Part shown: in pieces, positions 52,713-61,217 of the stretch
How positions within the stretch are numbered: the first letter of the stretch is position 1
Layout: each line of letters starts with the position of its first letter
Assembly: GCA_934096075.1 (NCBI GenBank)
Contig: CAKOLN010000006.1
Coordinates: 1 to 64,000, forward strand
Source of the DNA: an uncultured Bacilli bacterium
GTDB taxonomy: Bacteria > Bacillota_I > Bacilli_A > RF39 > UBA660
Direction of reading: 5' to 3'
DNA length: 64,000 bases
Translations under genes and position numbers: made by a program
Notes under the pieces: generated by a model
Databases searched by the model: none
The model's input: the letters and a program-made list of their open reading frames with translations, nothing else
What the model was told of the DNA's origin: nothing

Positions 52713-53516
52713 TTATATTATTTGAATTATTGAAACATTATCATCTAATAAAAAATTAGCATTTTGTATTTTAATAGTATTATTTATTACAAATGTATTA
52801 CTCATTAATTTAATATGTTCTAATAAATCTTTTAAATTAGAATGTTTTTTTAATTTAATAATTCTATATTTATTTTCATGAGTTATAGTTAAATATATGT
52901 AATCTCTCTTATTTCTATTTTTTAGTTCATTATAAATATCAATTATTTGATATAAGTTAAGACTATTTTCATCTTTTTTATTAAATTCTATTCTAATATT
53001 AGGATAAGTACCTAAATAATTAAATAAAATTTGATAACTATGTAAATCTTTTTTATTTAAATATATTTTTACATTTACATTATCATATGTATTATCAATT
53101 ACATTTAATGTTTCTAAAATAATTGAAATATTATCTTGTAATATAGCTGAATCTTTTAAATCAAATTTATTATTATAGCTAATGTATAAACTTAGTGTAT
53201 CATTTTTAATATATTTATCTGTAATATTTTTAACATAGTCTTTATCTAGTTCATATAAATCTTTTATACTGATATTCTTTTTGCTAACTTTATCTTTAAA
53301 ATCATTTTCAATAATAATAGTTTTTTTAGCTCCACCTATTCCATATATTTCTGTAAGTCCAAGTATATTTCCACTAACCGTACTATAATTATCTTCAGAT
53401 ATTAAATCATTTTTAAAAACATACCCATCATTATTTAATTTAATGTTTTCTTTAGATATATAAGGTATGTAAATAAAATCACTAGTTAAGAATGTCTCTA
53501 TTTCAAATTCCTTCAT
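52713..53516 (-). CDS. RnfC-like protein without iron-sulphur motifs
   Basis: A 267-aa cytosolic protein with no Cys. Residues 10-75 fit the barrel-sandwich domain at the start of RnfC/PduS proteins: IPYISKENIKLNNDGYVFKN, then NYSTVSGNILGLTEIY and KKTIIIENDFKDK (family: SSVSGTV...IVIENDG). The C-terminal part (YRIIKLKKHSNLKDLLEHIK) resembles an SLBB segment. The NADH/FMN-binding and 4Fe-4S parts of true RnfC are missing, and no other rnf gene is near. Function unknown; a scaffold role is speculative. Confidence 0.5.
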   Translation of the reverse strand: MKEFEIETFLTSDFIYIPYISKENIKLNNDGYVFKNDLISEDNYSTVSGNILGLTEIYGIGGAKKTIIIENDFKDKVSKKNISIKDLYELDKDYVKNITDKYIKNDTLSLYISYNNKFDLKDSAILQDNISIILETLNVIDNTYDNVNVKIYLNKKDLHSYQILFNYLGTYPNIRIEFNKKDENSLNLYQIIDIYNELKNRNKRDYIYLTITHENKYRIIKLKKHSNLKDLLEHIKLMSNTFVINNTIKIQNANFLLDDNVSIIQII

Positions 53517-53559
53517 GATTTAATTATAACATATGTTTGTAAATAATGGAATACCCAAA

Positions 53560-53583
53560 ATAAAAGTAGGCTTTTGCCTACTT
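53560..53583 (-). terminator. Terminator of the 160-aa gene
   Basis: Minus strand 8-bp stem AAGTAGGC/GCCTACTT, loop AAAA, then TTATTTT. Confidence 0.8.
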
Positions 53584-54064
53584 AAATACTTAATTTTTTA
53601 TTTTTTACATAAGTTGTTGAATCTAAATAATTATTACATTCAACAACTGAATCAGTTGTTTTATCTTCAGTTTCATATAAACTATAAATTTGTTCATACA
53701 TTTCAGTTAAATTTTTAACACCATCTTTTGTTTTAAATCCAACAAGAATTGGACTAGTATATTCTATACTTCCATCTTCTGTTTTTTTATAGCAATATCC
53801 ATTAGTCATTAAATATCCTTCAGGTGCAACATAGATAGGTAAACAATCTGTATTAACATCCTTACAAATAGTAGATATATGATGTTCAATTATTTTATCA
53901 CCATATAAGAATGCAAACGGACACTTACTATTTAAATGATCAACATTTTTATGAATTGCTAATCCTCCAAGAGAAAGTACACCCGCTAATGATAAAGCAG
54001 CTACAGTAATATTAAATCTAGAAGTAAATTCATTAAATTGACTTTCATTCATTTTATTTTTCAT
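53582..54064 (-). CDS. Hypothetical membrane-anchored protein, 160 aa
   Basis: A hydrophilic start, one transmembrane helix (ITVAALSLAGVLSLGGLAIH, near 18-37) and an exported part with five Cys (SKCPFAF, STICKDVNTDC, NGYCYKK, VECNNY). No family recognised. The ATG at 54064 follows GGGGGAATA; the longer frame to 54097 has no RBS. Transcribed alone with its own terminator. Confidence 0.65.
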   Translation of the reverse strand: MKNKMNESQFNEFTSRFNITVAALSLAGVLSLGGLAIHKNVDHLNSKCPFAFLYGDKIIEHHISTICKDVNTDCLPIYVAPEGYLMTNGYCYKKTEDGSIEYTSPILVGFKTKDGVKNLTEMYEQIYSLYETEDKTTDSVVECNNYLDSTTYVKNKKLSI

Positions 54065-54136
54065 TTTTATTCCCCCACTCAATTCAAATACAATCAAATT
54101 GTACCATATTTATACATAATTGTCAAATTATCCGCT

Positions 54137-54382
54137 TCATCTATTTATATTCTTCACAATTTCTTCTAATATCTTAATAGCCTTCTTCATAGTTAAATCA
54201 TCATCTATATCAGATATTTTATACTCATCATTAACTATTTCATATAAACCCACTACTACATTAAGTTTACCATTATCATCAAAACTATTATCAGTATAAT
54301 ATATATATTTATTACCGTTTTCTTCTTCATAAGTAAATAAAACACTATACTTTTTATTATTAATTGTCACTGTTTCTATCAT
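54137..54382 (-). CDS. DUF1292 protein, second copy
   Basis: An 81-aa acidic protein with the DUF1292 layout (ETVTINNKKYSVLFTYEEEN, then YIYYTDNSFDDNGKLNVVVG, then KISDIDDD). It parallels the YrzB-like gene at 31731, and both contain the phrase YTDN. The ATG at 54382 follows AAGGAG and overlaps the uvrC end by 23 bp; the frame open to 54406 is rejected. Function unknown. Confidence 0.75.
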   Translation of the reverse strand: MIETVTINNKKYSVLFTYEEENGNKYIYYTDNSFDDNGKLNVVVGLYEIVNDEYKISDIDDDLTMKKAIKILEEIVKNINR

Positions 54383-56150
54383 TAATATTCTCCTTATCAA
54401 ATTCATTTAAATATTCCAATGTATTCTTAGCAACTTCACTAGGTAAAATAGTTTCCAACTCTTCAAGTGTTGCCTCTTTAATCTTTTTTAAACTACCATA
54501 TTTTTTAAGTAATTCTTTCTTTCTAGATGGACCTATTCCTTCTATATTATCAAGTACACTAGATATACTACCTTTACTTCTAATCTGTCTATGATAATTA
54601 ATAGTAAATCTATGTACTTCATCACTTATTCTAGTTAATAAATAAAACACATTACTTTTCTTATCTATTTTATAACTATTTAAAGTATCTCCATCAATTA
54701 ATTCACTTAATGTATGTTTATCATCTTTCATAAGTCCACATACTTTAATATTTAAATTCAAATCACTAAGTACACTTTTACAAGCATTAATCTGATTAAC
54801 ACCACCATCTACAAGTATTAAATCAGGTTTTCTAGAATTATTCATTAATATACTTTGATATCTTCTATAAATAACTTCTTTCATACTTCCAACATCATCA
54901 TTTTGTTCCTTGCTAATCTTAAACTTTCTATAATCTTTCTTACTAGGAACTCCATCTATAAATGTAACCATACCACTTACAGTAAATGATCCAAATAAGT
55001 TAGAATTATCAAAACTTTCAATTACACTCAAATTATCTATTCCAACAATATTACCTAACTCTCTAGAAGCATCAAAACTTCTTTCATTCTTTCTATATTC
55101 CATTTCTATATTATTATCTAAATTAATTTTAGCATTAGTTTTAGCGAGGTCAAATAAATGCTTTTTCTTTCCTTTAATCGCAGTAACTACTTTAGAATCT
55201 AATAAACTATTAAGTAATTCTATATCTAATTCTTCTGGAACAATTATTTCTTTAGGAGGTATATTCTTTTTTTGATAAAAATTAACTATATAATATTCCA
55301 TAGTATCATTAATTTCATCTATCAAAGGAAATATATTCTTTTTATTACCTACTAATTTACCATTTCTTAAAAAGAACACTACTATACTTATATAACCATT
55401 TTCATAATAATAATTGAATATATCTCTATTAATTCCATCATTAAGTTCAACTTTTTGTTTTTCAAATACAACCTTAATATAATCAAGTTCATTCTTAAGT
55501 TCTAAAGCAACTTCATAATTTAAATTATCAGAATTAACTTTAATCTTTTCATTTATTTTATTTATAAGTATATCATCATGTCCATTAAGTATAAGTGTAA
55601 TTTCATTTCTTAAATCAGTTGTATCCAAATCTTTAAATACACAATAACCTAAACATTCACCTATATGATAGTATAAGCATTCTTTTTTAGGCATTTTATC
55701 ACACTTTTTTAAAGGATATAACCTATTTATAAGATTAACTATTCTTCTAGCCGCGCCTACATTAGGATAAGGCCCAAATAACATTTTATTTTTCTTATTA
55801 ATATTTATTTCTCTTTTAACAGTTAATGTAGGATATTTATCATTTTTAAATTCTATATACGGATAACTTTTATCATCTTTAAGTAATATATTATATTTAG
55901 GATCATACTTTTTAATAAGATTTATTTCTAATATAAAAGCTTCTAATTCACTACTAGTAACTATATAATCAAAATCCACTATTTCACTAACTAATTTTTT
56001 AGTTTTACCAGTTTGAGTTCTATTAAAATAACTATTAAGTCTTCTTTTTAGTATTTTAGCTTTCCCTACATATATTATTGTACCATCTTTATTTTTCATT
56101 AAGTAACATCCAGGTAGCATAGGTACTAAAGATAATTTTTCTTTAATCAT
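54360..56150 (-). CDS. uvrC: Excinuclease ABC subunit C
   Basis: Makes both incisions in nucleotide excision repair. GIY-YIG nuclease at the N-terminus (GCYLMKNKDGTIIYVGKAKI), a Cys cluster (CDKMPKKECLYYHIGECLGYC), the UVR motif (VALELKNELDYIKVVFEKQK), the RNase H-like 5' nuclease (NIVGIDNLSVIESFDNSNLF, PDLILVDGGVNQI) and two HhH motifs near the end (VLDNIEGIGPSRKKELLKKY). 596 aa is normal. The ATG at 56150 follows GGTGAT. Confidence 0.96.
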   Translation of the reverse strand: MIKEKLSLVPMLPGCYLMKNKDGTIIYVGKAKILKRRLNSYFNRTQTGKTKKLVSEIVDFDYIVTSSELEAFILEINLIKKYDPKYNILLKDDKSYPYIEFKNDKYPTLTVKREININKKNKMLFGPYPNVGAARRIVNLINRLYPLKKCDKMPKKECLYYHIGECLGYCVFKDLDTTDLRNEITLILNGHDDILINKINEKIKVNSDNLNYEVALELKNELDYIKVVFEKQKVELNDGINRDIFNYYYENGYISIVVFFLRNGKLVGNKKNIFPLIDEINDTMEYYIVNFYQKKNIPPKEIIVPEELDIELLNSLLDSKVVTAIKGKKKHLFDLAKTNAKINLDNNIEMEYRKNERSFDASRELGNIVGIDNLSVIESFDNSNLFGSFTVSGMVTFIDGVPSKKDYRKFKISKEQNDDVGSMKEVIYRRYQSILMNNSRKPDLILVDGGVNQINACKSVLSDLNLNIKVCGLMKDDKHTLSELIDGDTLNSYKIDKKSNVFYLLTRISDEVHRFTINYHRQIRSKGSISSVLDNIEGIGPSRKKELLKKYGSLKKIKEATLEELETILPSEVAKNTLEYLNEFDKENINDRNSDN

Positions 56151-56212
56151 AAATATCACCACTTCATTTATATTTTACCAAATTTAGTTTGTTTTTTACA
56201 TATAAAATTAAA

Positions 56213-56233
56213 AGTACTTATTTGTTAAGTACT
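56213..56233 (-). terminator. fic terminator
   Basis: Minus strand 8-bp stem AGTACTTA/TAAGTACT, 5-nt loop, then TTTTAATTTT. Confidence 0.7.
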
Positions 56234-56843
56234 AATTATTATTTAATTCTTCTATTTTAAAAGTATTGTACCCTTCATATGCATAGCTGGCATCAATACC
56301 TTTCATAAATACTTCTCTATTATTTATTTCATCTGTTAATGCATTTTGTATAAGTAATTTAATTTCAGTATCTTTAATAGGACTTCTTTCCATAGCTAGT
56401 AAGTAATCTTCTTTATTAACTTTACTCCAATCAACTACTTTGCCTAATTCACTTTTTAATATCATATCTAGCCATATACGAGTACTTCTTCCATTGCCTT
56501 CTCTAAAAGGATGTGCTACATTCATTTCAACATATTTTTTTATAATTTCATCAAAAGTATTTTGTGGCATATCATCAATCTTTTTAAGTATTTCTTCTAA
56601 ATAAATACATGAAGCAAATCTAAAGTTTCCTTTAGCTATATTTTCTTTTCTAATTTTTCCAACAAAATAATATATATCATCAAATAATATTTTATGAATT
56701 TCAGACAAGCCTTTAAAAGTTCCTATTTCAATCTCACTTATTTTATTAGTATCATATAATTTTATAGCATTAATTTTAGTAATGCGTTCTTCCTCTAATG
56801 CTAGTTCATTTGAATTGTTTATTCCAAGTTTATTTTGTAACAT
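56232..56843 (-). CDS. Fic-family AMP transferase with C-terminal inhibitory motif
   Basis: Fic enzymes transfer AMP from ATP to target proteins. The complete catalytic motif HPFREGNGRSTRIW is at residues 111-124. Near the C-terminus, residues 186-191 read SYAYEG, matching the (S/T)xxxE(G/N) inhibitory helix motif, so this is a class III-type, self-inhibited Fic protein as in Neisseria NmFic. 203 aa. It stands alone, downstream of a candidate structured RNA (56921-57034) that may control it. The target is unknown. Confidence 0.88.
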   Translation of the reverse strand: MLQNKLGINNSNELALEEERITKINAIKLYDTNKISEIEIGTFKGLSEIHKILFDDIYYFVGKIRKENIAKGNFRFASCIYLEEILKKIDDMPQNTFDEIIKKYVEMNVAHPFREGNGRSTRIWLDMILKSELGKVVDWSKVNKEDYLLAMERSPIKDTEIKLLIQNALTDEINNREVFMKGIDASYAYEGYNTFKIEELNNN

Positions 56844-56920
56844 CTTATCACCTTCAATTGTTTATATTATATCAAATAAATAATAAAAAGTCTTCAAATT
56901 TTAAATACTTTTAATATCTT

Positions 56921-56954
56921 AAAAAAACACCTTTCTAGTTAGAACGGTGTTTTT
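56921..56954 (-). terminator. Terminator of the candidate RNA
   Basis: Minus strand 9-bp stem AAAAACACC/GGTGTTTTT followed by further T. The AACACC arm can instead pair with an upstream GGTGTT (plus positions 56975-56980). Confidence 0.85.
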
Positions 56955-57034
56955 CCAAGTCATCAAGGACTGAGAACACCTGACCGACTAAAGTTAAGTG
57001 AACTCTTTTTATATTGTATTCAATATGTCCATCT
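56921..57034 (-). ncRNA. Candidate structured RNA or attenuator upstream of fic
   Basis: A transcription unit without an ORF: promoter at 57041-57069, about 114 nt of RNA, then a strong terminator. The RNA can form an early hairpin (ATATTG/CAATAT around 57010-57025), a GAGTTCAC/GTGTTCTC pairing and an AGTC/GACT hairpin. Its GGTGTT (56975-56980) competes with the terminator arm for AACACC, which is the usual layout of an attenuator. It could be a small RNA or a leader of fic, whose start lies 78 bp beyond the terminator. No known RNA family was recognised. Confidence 0.55.
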
Positions 57035-57040
57035 GTATAC

Positions 57041-57069
57041 ATTATACTAAATTTTATTTATTCTGTCCA
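57041..57069 (-). promoter_or_regulatory. Promoter of the candidate RNA
   Basis: Minus strand: -35 TGGACA (57064-57069), 17-bp spacer, -10 TATAAT (57041-57046). The -35 touches the rbfA stop codon. Confidence 0.75.
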
Positions 57070-57408
57070 TTATTCTTCATTAATTTTTTCAATTATCTTC
57101 TCTATTTTTTGACCATATTCAATTGACTCATCATATACAAATCTTATTTCTGGAATATGTCTAATATTCAATTTACCAGCTAAACTACTTCTAAAATAAC
57201 CACTTGCATTATTTAAATCTTTTAAAACTTTATCCTTATTTTCATTATCCAATGTAGTAAAATATACTTTAGCAAAAGATAAATCATTTGTAACAGTTGC
57301 ATAAGTTAATGTAACATATTTAAAATCTTCATCTTTCGCATCAGTAAGTAAAATCATACCAAGTTCTTTTAATAAATCAGAAGCTACTCTTTCTCCTTTT
57401 AATTTCAT
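57070..57408 (-). CDS. rbfA: Ribosome-binding factor A
   Basis: 30S maturation and cold-adaptation factor with a KH-like fold. The 112-aa protein starts KLKGERVASDLLKELGMILL and has VTLTYATVTNDLSFAKVYFT and SSLAGKLNIRHIPEIRFVYD, all family blocks. Its ATG overlaps the infB stop as TAATG. Last gene of rimP-nusA-rnpM-infB-rbfA. Confidence 0.95.
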   Translation of the reverse strand: MKLKGERVASDLLKELGMILLTDAKDEDFKYVTLTYATVTNDLSFAKVYFTTLDNENKDKVLKDLNNASGYFRSSLAGKLNIRHIPEIRFVYDESIEYGQKIEKIIEKINEE

Positions 57409-59528
57409 TATCTCTTTACTTCCTTCATTTCATATGCTTCAATTACATCACCAACTTTAATATCAATAAAGTTTTCTAATGTAATACCACAATCAAATCC
57501 ATTTTTTACTTCTTTAACTTGATCTTTTTCTCTTTGTAAACTTCCTATTTTACCAGTATATACTACTACTCCATCACGAATTAATCTTACAAGACTATTA
57601 CTTTTTACAACACCACTAGTAACATGACTACCTGCGATATTACCAACTTTAGAAAATTTAAATATTTGTCTAACTTCAGCATTACCAGTAATAACCTCTT
57701 CGTATTCAGGATCAAGCATACCTTTCATAGCTGCTTCTATTTCTTCTACTACTTTATAAATAATATTATATAATCTAATATCAACATTATATTGTTTAGC
57801 TGTTTCTTTAGTTTCATGACTAGGAACAACATTAAATCCAATAATAATTGCATTTGATGCACTAGCTAACACTACATCACTTTCTGTAATAGTTCCTACT
57901 CCACTTCTTATAACTGATATTTTAACTCCATCAACACTTATCTTTTCAAGAGCATTTTTAACTGCCTCTTCACTACCTTTAACATCAGTTTTAAGTACTA
58001 TATTAATTTCTTTATGACCCTCTTTAATAGATTCAAATAAATCATCTAGACTTACTGCCTTCTTAGCATATTTCTTTTCTTTTTGTATATTTGATCTCTT
58101 TTCAGCTACACTTCTTGCTTCTTTTTCACTTTCAAATGCCATAAATTTATCTCCAGCGACTGGTACTTCATTAAGTCCTGTAACTTCAACTGGAGTACTG
58201 GGTAAAGCACTAGTTAAATCAATACCATTACTATTTTTTAAAGTTCTTACTTTACCAAATGAAGAACCAACTACAATAGGATCTCCTAATCTTAAAGTAC
58301 CATTATTAATAAGAAGTGTTGCAACCGGTCCTTTATTTTTATCTAATTTAGCTTCAATAACTGTACCTACAGCATACCTATTAGGATTTGCTTTTAATTC
58401 TTGCATTTCAGCTAAAGCAATAATATTCTCTAATAATAAGTCAACATTTTCTCCAGTATGAGCAGATAATTTAACAAATATAGTATCTCCACCCCATTCT
58501 TCAGGAGTCAATCCATATTCACTCATCTCACTCATTATTTTATCAATATTTCCTATACCTTTATCTATTTTATTAATAGCCACTATAATAGGAACTCCAG
58601 CACTTTTAGCATGGTCTATTGCTTCTTTAGTTTGTGGCATAACTCCATCATCAGCAGCCACTATTATAACAACAATATCAGTAATCTTAGCTCCTCTTGC
58701 TCTCATTTCAGTAAACGCAGCATGTCCAGGAGTATCAATAAATGTAATTAAATTACCTTTAATCTCAACTTGATAGGCACCAATATGTTGGGTAATTCCA
58801 CCTGCTTCTCCACTTACAACATGAGAATGTCTTATATAATCAAGTAAACTTGTTTTACCATGATCAACATGTCCCATAATAGTAACAATAGGCGCTCTTG
58901 GAACTAAATCATTCTCATCATCAATAATTTCATATTCTTCAAAATTACTAATATCTTTACTTTCTTCTTTCTTTAATTCTTTATTATATTCTAAACATAC
59001 AACTTCAGCATCTTCAAATGTAATAGCCTGATTAATATTAAGAATTAATCCCATACCAAACATCTTCTTAATTATCTCTTCATCTCTTATACCAAGTTTA
59101 CTAGCTAAATCTTTAACAGTCATACCATCAGTATAAAGTATTACATTTGTATTATCTTCACTCTTATTGGTTTGTAACTTAGTTTTATGCTTATAAATAT
59201 TCTTCTTTTCTTTCTTAAAATCTTCATTCTTATTAGAATCTTTTTTCTTTAATTTAACTTTCTTAGTTCTTTCTTCAGTTAAATCTTCATCTATTAAATT
59301 ATTAGCTCTATCTTCTAAGTTAAACTTATCTTCTAATTCTTCACTTAGTAAGTTTTCTTTCACTTCTTCATTAGTAGCCATTTCTCCAATAACATTATCT
59401 AACATTATAATATCATCATCTTCTAAATAATCATTTTCACTACTAACCTTTATGCCTAAACTTTTACATTTATCTAAAACACTATTAACACTAACATTTA
59501 AATCTAATGCATAGTCTTTTACTGTCAT
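57408..59528 (-). CDS. infB: Translation initiation factor IF-2
   Basis: GTPase that places initiator tRNA on the ribosome. Short N-terminal IF2_N segments (TVKDYALDLNVSVNSVLDKC and TVKDLASKLGIRDEEIIKKM) with a Lys-rich linker, then the G domain: PIVTIMGHVDHGKTSLLDYI (G1), FIDTPGHAAF (G3), AINKID (G4), followed by domains II-IV ending VKEVKNGFDCGITLENFIDI. 706 aa is on the short side for IF-2, mostly at the N-terminus. Confidence 0.97.
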   Translation of the reverse strand: MTVKDYALDLNVSVNSVLDKCKSLGIKVSSENDYLEDDDIIMLDNVIGEMATNEEVKENLLSEELEDKFNLEDRANNLIDEDLTEERTKKVKLKKKDSNKNEDFKKEKKNIYKHKTKLQTNKSEDNTNVILYTDGMTVKDLASKLGIRDEEIIKKMFGMGLILNINQAITFEDAEVVCLEYNKELKKEESKDISNFEEYEIIDDENDLVPRAPIVTIMGHVDHGKTSLLDYIRHSHVVSGEAGGITQHIGAYQVEIKGNLITFIDTPGHAAFTEMRARGAKITDIVVIIVAADDGVMPQTKEAIDHAKSAGVPIIVAINKIDKGIGNIDKIMSEMSEYGLTPEEWGGDTIFVKLSAHTGENVDLLLENIIALAEMQELKANPNRYAVGTVIEAKLDKNKGPVATLLINNGTLRLGDPIVVGSSFGKVRTLKNSNGIDLTSALPSTPVEVTGLNEVPVAGDKFMAFESEKEARSVAEKRSNIQKEKKYAKKAVSLDDLFESIKEGHKEINIVLKTDVKGSEEAVKNALEKISVDGVKISVIRSGVGTITESDVVLASASNAIIIGFNVVPSHETKETAKQYNVDIRLYNIIYKVVEEIEAAMKGMLDPEYEEVITGNAEVRQIFKFSKVGNIAGSHVTSGVVKSNSLVRLIRDGVVVYTGKIGSLQREKDQVKEVKNGFDCGITLENFIDIKVGDVIEAYEMKEVKR

Positions 59529-59543
59529 ATAAGCACCTTCTTT

Positions 59544-59804
59544 CTAATTAATTTTATTTAATAATTCATCATATATTTCATCACTTATACTAGTTTCTAA
59601 ATGTTTTTCAAGAATTTTACTTTTCTTAGCACTTTCAATAACACTTTTATCTTTTTTTAGGTAAGCACCTCTTCCATTAGCCTTTAATGTATCATCAACA
59701 ATTACATTACCTTCTGGTGTTCTTACTACTCTAAGTAAATCTCTTTTCTCACACTTTTCTTTAGTAACTACACAAGTCCTCATAGGTATTTTTTTATTTT
59801 TCAT
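59544..59804 (-). CDS. rnpM: RNase P modulator RnpM (YlxR)
   Basis: A small RNA-binding protein reported to modulate RNase P in B. subtilis. The 86-aa protein has PMRTCVVTKEKCEKRDLLRV at the start (family P.R.C..C) and VDDTLKANGRGAYLKKD, which is the family core (GRGAY). The usual L7Ae-type partner ylxQ between it and infB is absent. Confidence 0.92.
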   Translation of the reverse strand: MKNKKIPMRTCVVTKEKCEKRDLLRVVRTPEGNVIVDDTLKANGRGAYLKKDKSVIESAKKSKILEKHLETSISDEIYDELLNKIN

Positions 59805-59813
59805 ATTTACACC

Positions 59814-60869
59814 TTATTTATTAATTTCTTTATTTATATCATCTAAAGTCTTAATATTCAATTTATATCTAGTTAATTTACTAGCTAATTTAATATTAAT
59901 TCCTTTTTTACCAATAGCTAAACTTAAATTTTCATTATCAGTTATAACTAAAGCTTCTCTTTTCTTTTCATCTTGTATTGTAACATTTAAATTCTTAGCT
60001 GGACTTAAAGCATTTTCTATAAATTTTTCTGGATTCTCATCATATAATACTAAATCTACTTTTTCTCCATTTAAAGCTTTAATTATATTAGCAATACGAG
60101 TACCTTTTTCTCCTATACAACTACCTATAGCATCAACATTAGGGTTTACACTTTCAATCGCAACTTTACTTCTTACCCCTGCTTCACGCGCAACACCATG
60201 CATTATTAGTATTCCTTCTGCAAATTCAGGTATTTCATTTTCAAATAATCTTTTTACAAATCCATAATGTTTACGACTTAATCTAATTGAAGGCCCTTTA
60301 GTAGTTTCTTCAACACTTACTATATAAACTTTAACACTATCACCCATTTTTAATGTTTCTCCAGGTATCAATTCATTTTTAGGTAATATTCCTCTTGCTT
60401 TTCCAAGATCAACATAGTAATTTCTATTATCTTCCATTGCTAAGAAACCAACCATCATTTCATCTTGTTTATCTCTAAATTCATCCATAATTTGATTTCT
60501 TTCAACTTCTCTAATCTTTTGAAGTACTACTTGTTTAGCAACACTAACTGCTACACGACCAAAATCTTCAAAGTCTACTTCATTTTCAATAACATCTCCT
60601 ACTTTATAGTTAGGATTTATTTCTTGAGCTTCTTCTAAACTTAATTCAGTATCTTCATTTTCTATTTCATCAACTACAGTCATTCTTCTAAATAGACGAA
60701 TCATACCATTTTCAGTATTAAACTCTGCTCTTACATCAGCATCTTCTCCAGTATTCTTTTTATAACCTGCTGCTAGAGCATTTTGCATTGCTTCCTTTAC
60801 TACCTCTGGATCTATATTTTTTTCTTTAACTATAAAATCAAAAGCTGTTTTAAATTCTTTATTGTTCAT
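59814..60869 (-). CDS. nusA: Transcription termination/antitermination protein NusA
   Basis: Binds RNA polymerase and RNA hairpins and affects pausing and termination. N-terminal domain (AFDFIVKEKNIDPEVVKEAM), S1 domain (GFLAMEDNRNYYVDLGKARG), KH1 (AREAGVRSKVAIESVNPNVD, GSCIGEKGTRI) and KH2 (VITDNENLSLAIGKKGINIK). 351 aa. The ATG at 60869 follows GAGG and overlaps the rimP end by 11 bp; the frame to 60884 is not needed. Confidence 0.96.
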   Translation of the reverse strand: MNNKEFKTAFDFIVKEKNIDPEVVKEAMQNALAAGYKKNTGEDADVRAEFNTENGMIRLFRRMTVVDEIENEDTELSLEEAQEINPNYKVGDVIENEVDFEDFGRVAVSVAKQVVLQKIREVERNQIMDEFRDKQDEMMVGFLAMEDNRNYYVDLGKARGILPKNELIPGETLKMGDSVKVYIVSVEETTKGPSIRLSRKHYGFVKRLFENEIPEFAEGILIMHGVAREAGVRSKVAIESVNPNVDAIGSCIGEKGTRIANIIKALNGEKVDLVLYDENPEKFIENALSPAKNLNVTIQDEKKREALVITDNENLSLAIGKKGINIKLASKLTRYKLNIKTLDDINKEINK

Positions 60870-61116
60870 CTTCTGTAACCTCACTTCCTACATCTAATAC
60901 ATATTCATTATTTAACTCTGGTATATCTAAAGTATCTAATAACGGATTAATTATTTCACTTGCTTTAGCACATAATTCAGTATCTACAACATCTCCATTA
61001 TTAATGGTAATAAATAATGTATCTACTCCATCTTCTTTTTCAAACTTAACATCAGTTACTTCTACACCAATGTTTTTTAATGGTTCAGTAACTACTTCTA
61101 ATATCTTTTCTTTCAC
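60859..61116 (-). CDS. rimP: RimP, N-terminal domain only
   Basis: RimP assists 30S assembly and is normally about 150 residues in two domains. This copy has 85 residues: the N-terminal domain is recognisable (GVEVTDVKFEKEDGVDTLFI, then CAKASEIINPLLDTLD and YVLDVGSEVTED, the last equivalent to the usual YxLEVSSPG). It stops there, so the C-terminal SH3-like domain is missing. A GTG start follows AAGGAGG by 5 nt. First gene of the nusA operon, with a hairpin in its leader. Confidence 0.85.
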   Translation of the reverse strand: MKEKILEVVTEPLKNIGVEVTDVKFEKEDGVDTLFITINNGDVVDTELCAKASEIINPLLDTLDIPELNNEYVLDVGSEVTEDEQ

Positions 61117-61139
61117 TATATCCTCCTTATCAAATTAAA

Positions 61140-61161
61140 GAGTGGGATTTCTGTCCCACTC
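61140..61161 (-). terminator. Hairpin in the rimP-nusA leader
   Basis: A perfect 8-bp stem GAGTGGGA/TCCCACTC (6-nt loop), followed by TTTAATTT, between the promoter at 61175-61203 and the rimP RBS. It could also end transcripts of the DUF6273 gene upstream. Possible attenuator of the nusA operon. Confidence 0.6.
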
Positions 61162-61174
61162 ATCAAGTAACTTA

Positions 61175-61203
61175 ATTATATCAAATTTATTTAACCTTTA
61201 CAA
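61175..61203 (-). promoter_or_regulatory. rimP-nusA operon promoter
   Basis: Minus strand: -35 TTGTAA (61198-61203), 17-bp spacer, extended -10 TGATATAAT (61175-61180). Confidence 0.7.
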
Positions 61204-61217
61204 TACATTTATCAATT

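Noticed and set aside
56921..57034. SRP (4.5S) RNA or a known riboswitch class for the RNA before fic
   Set aside because: The conserved SRP tip sequence is missing, and no known aptamer core (preQ1, fluoride, ZTP, glutamine, T-box) could be recognised.
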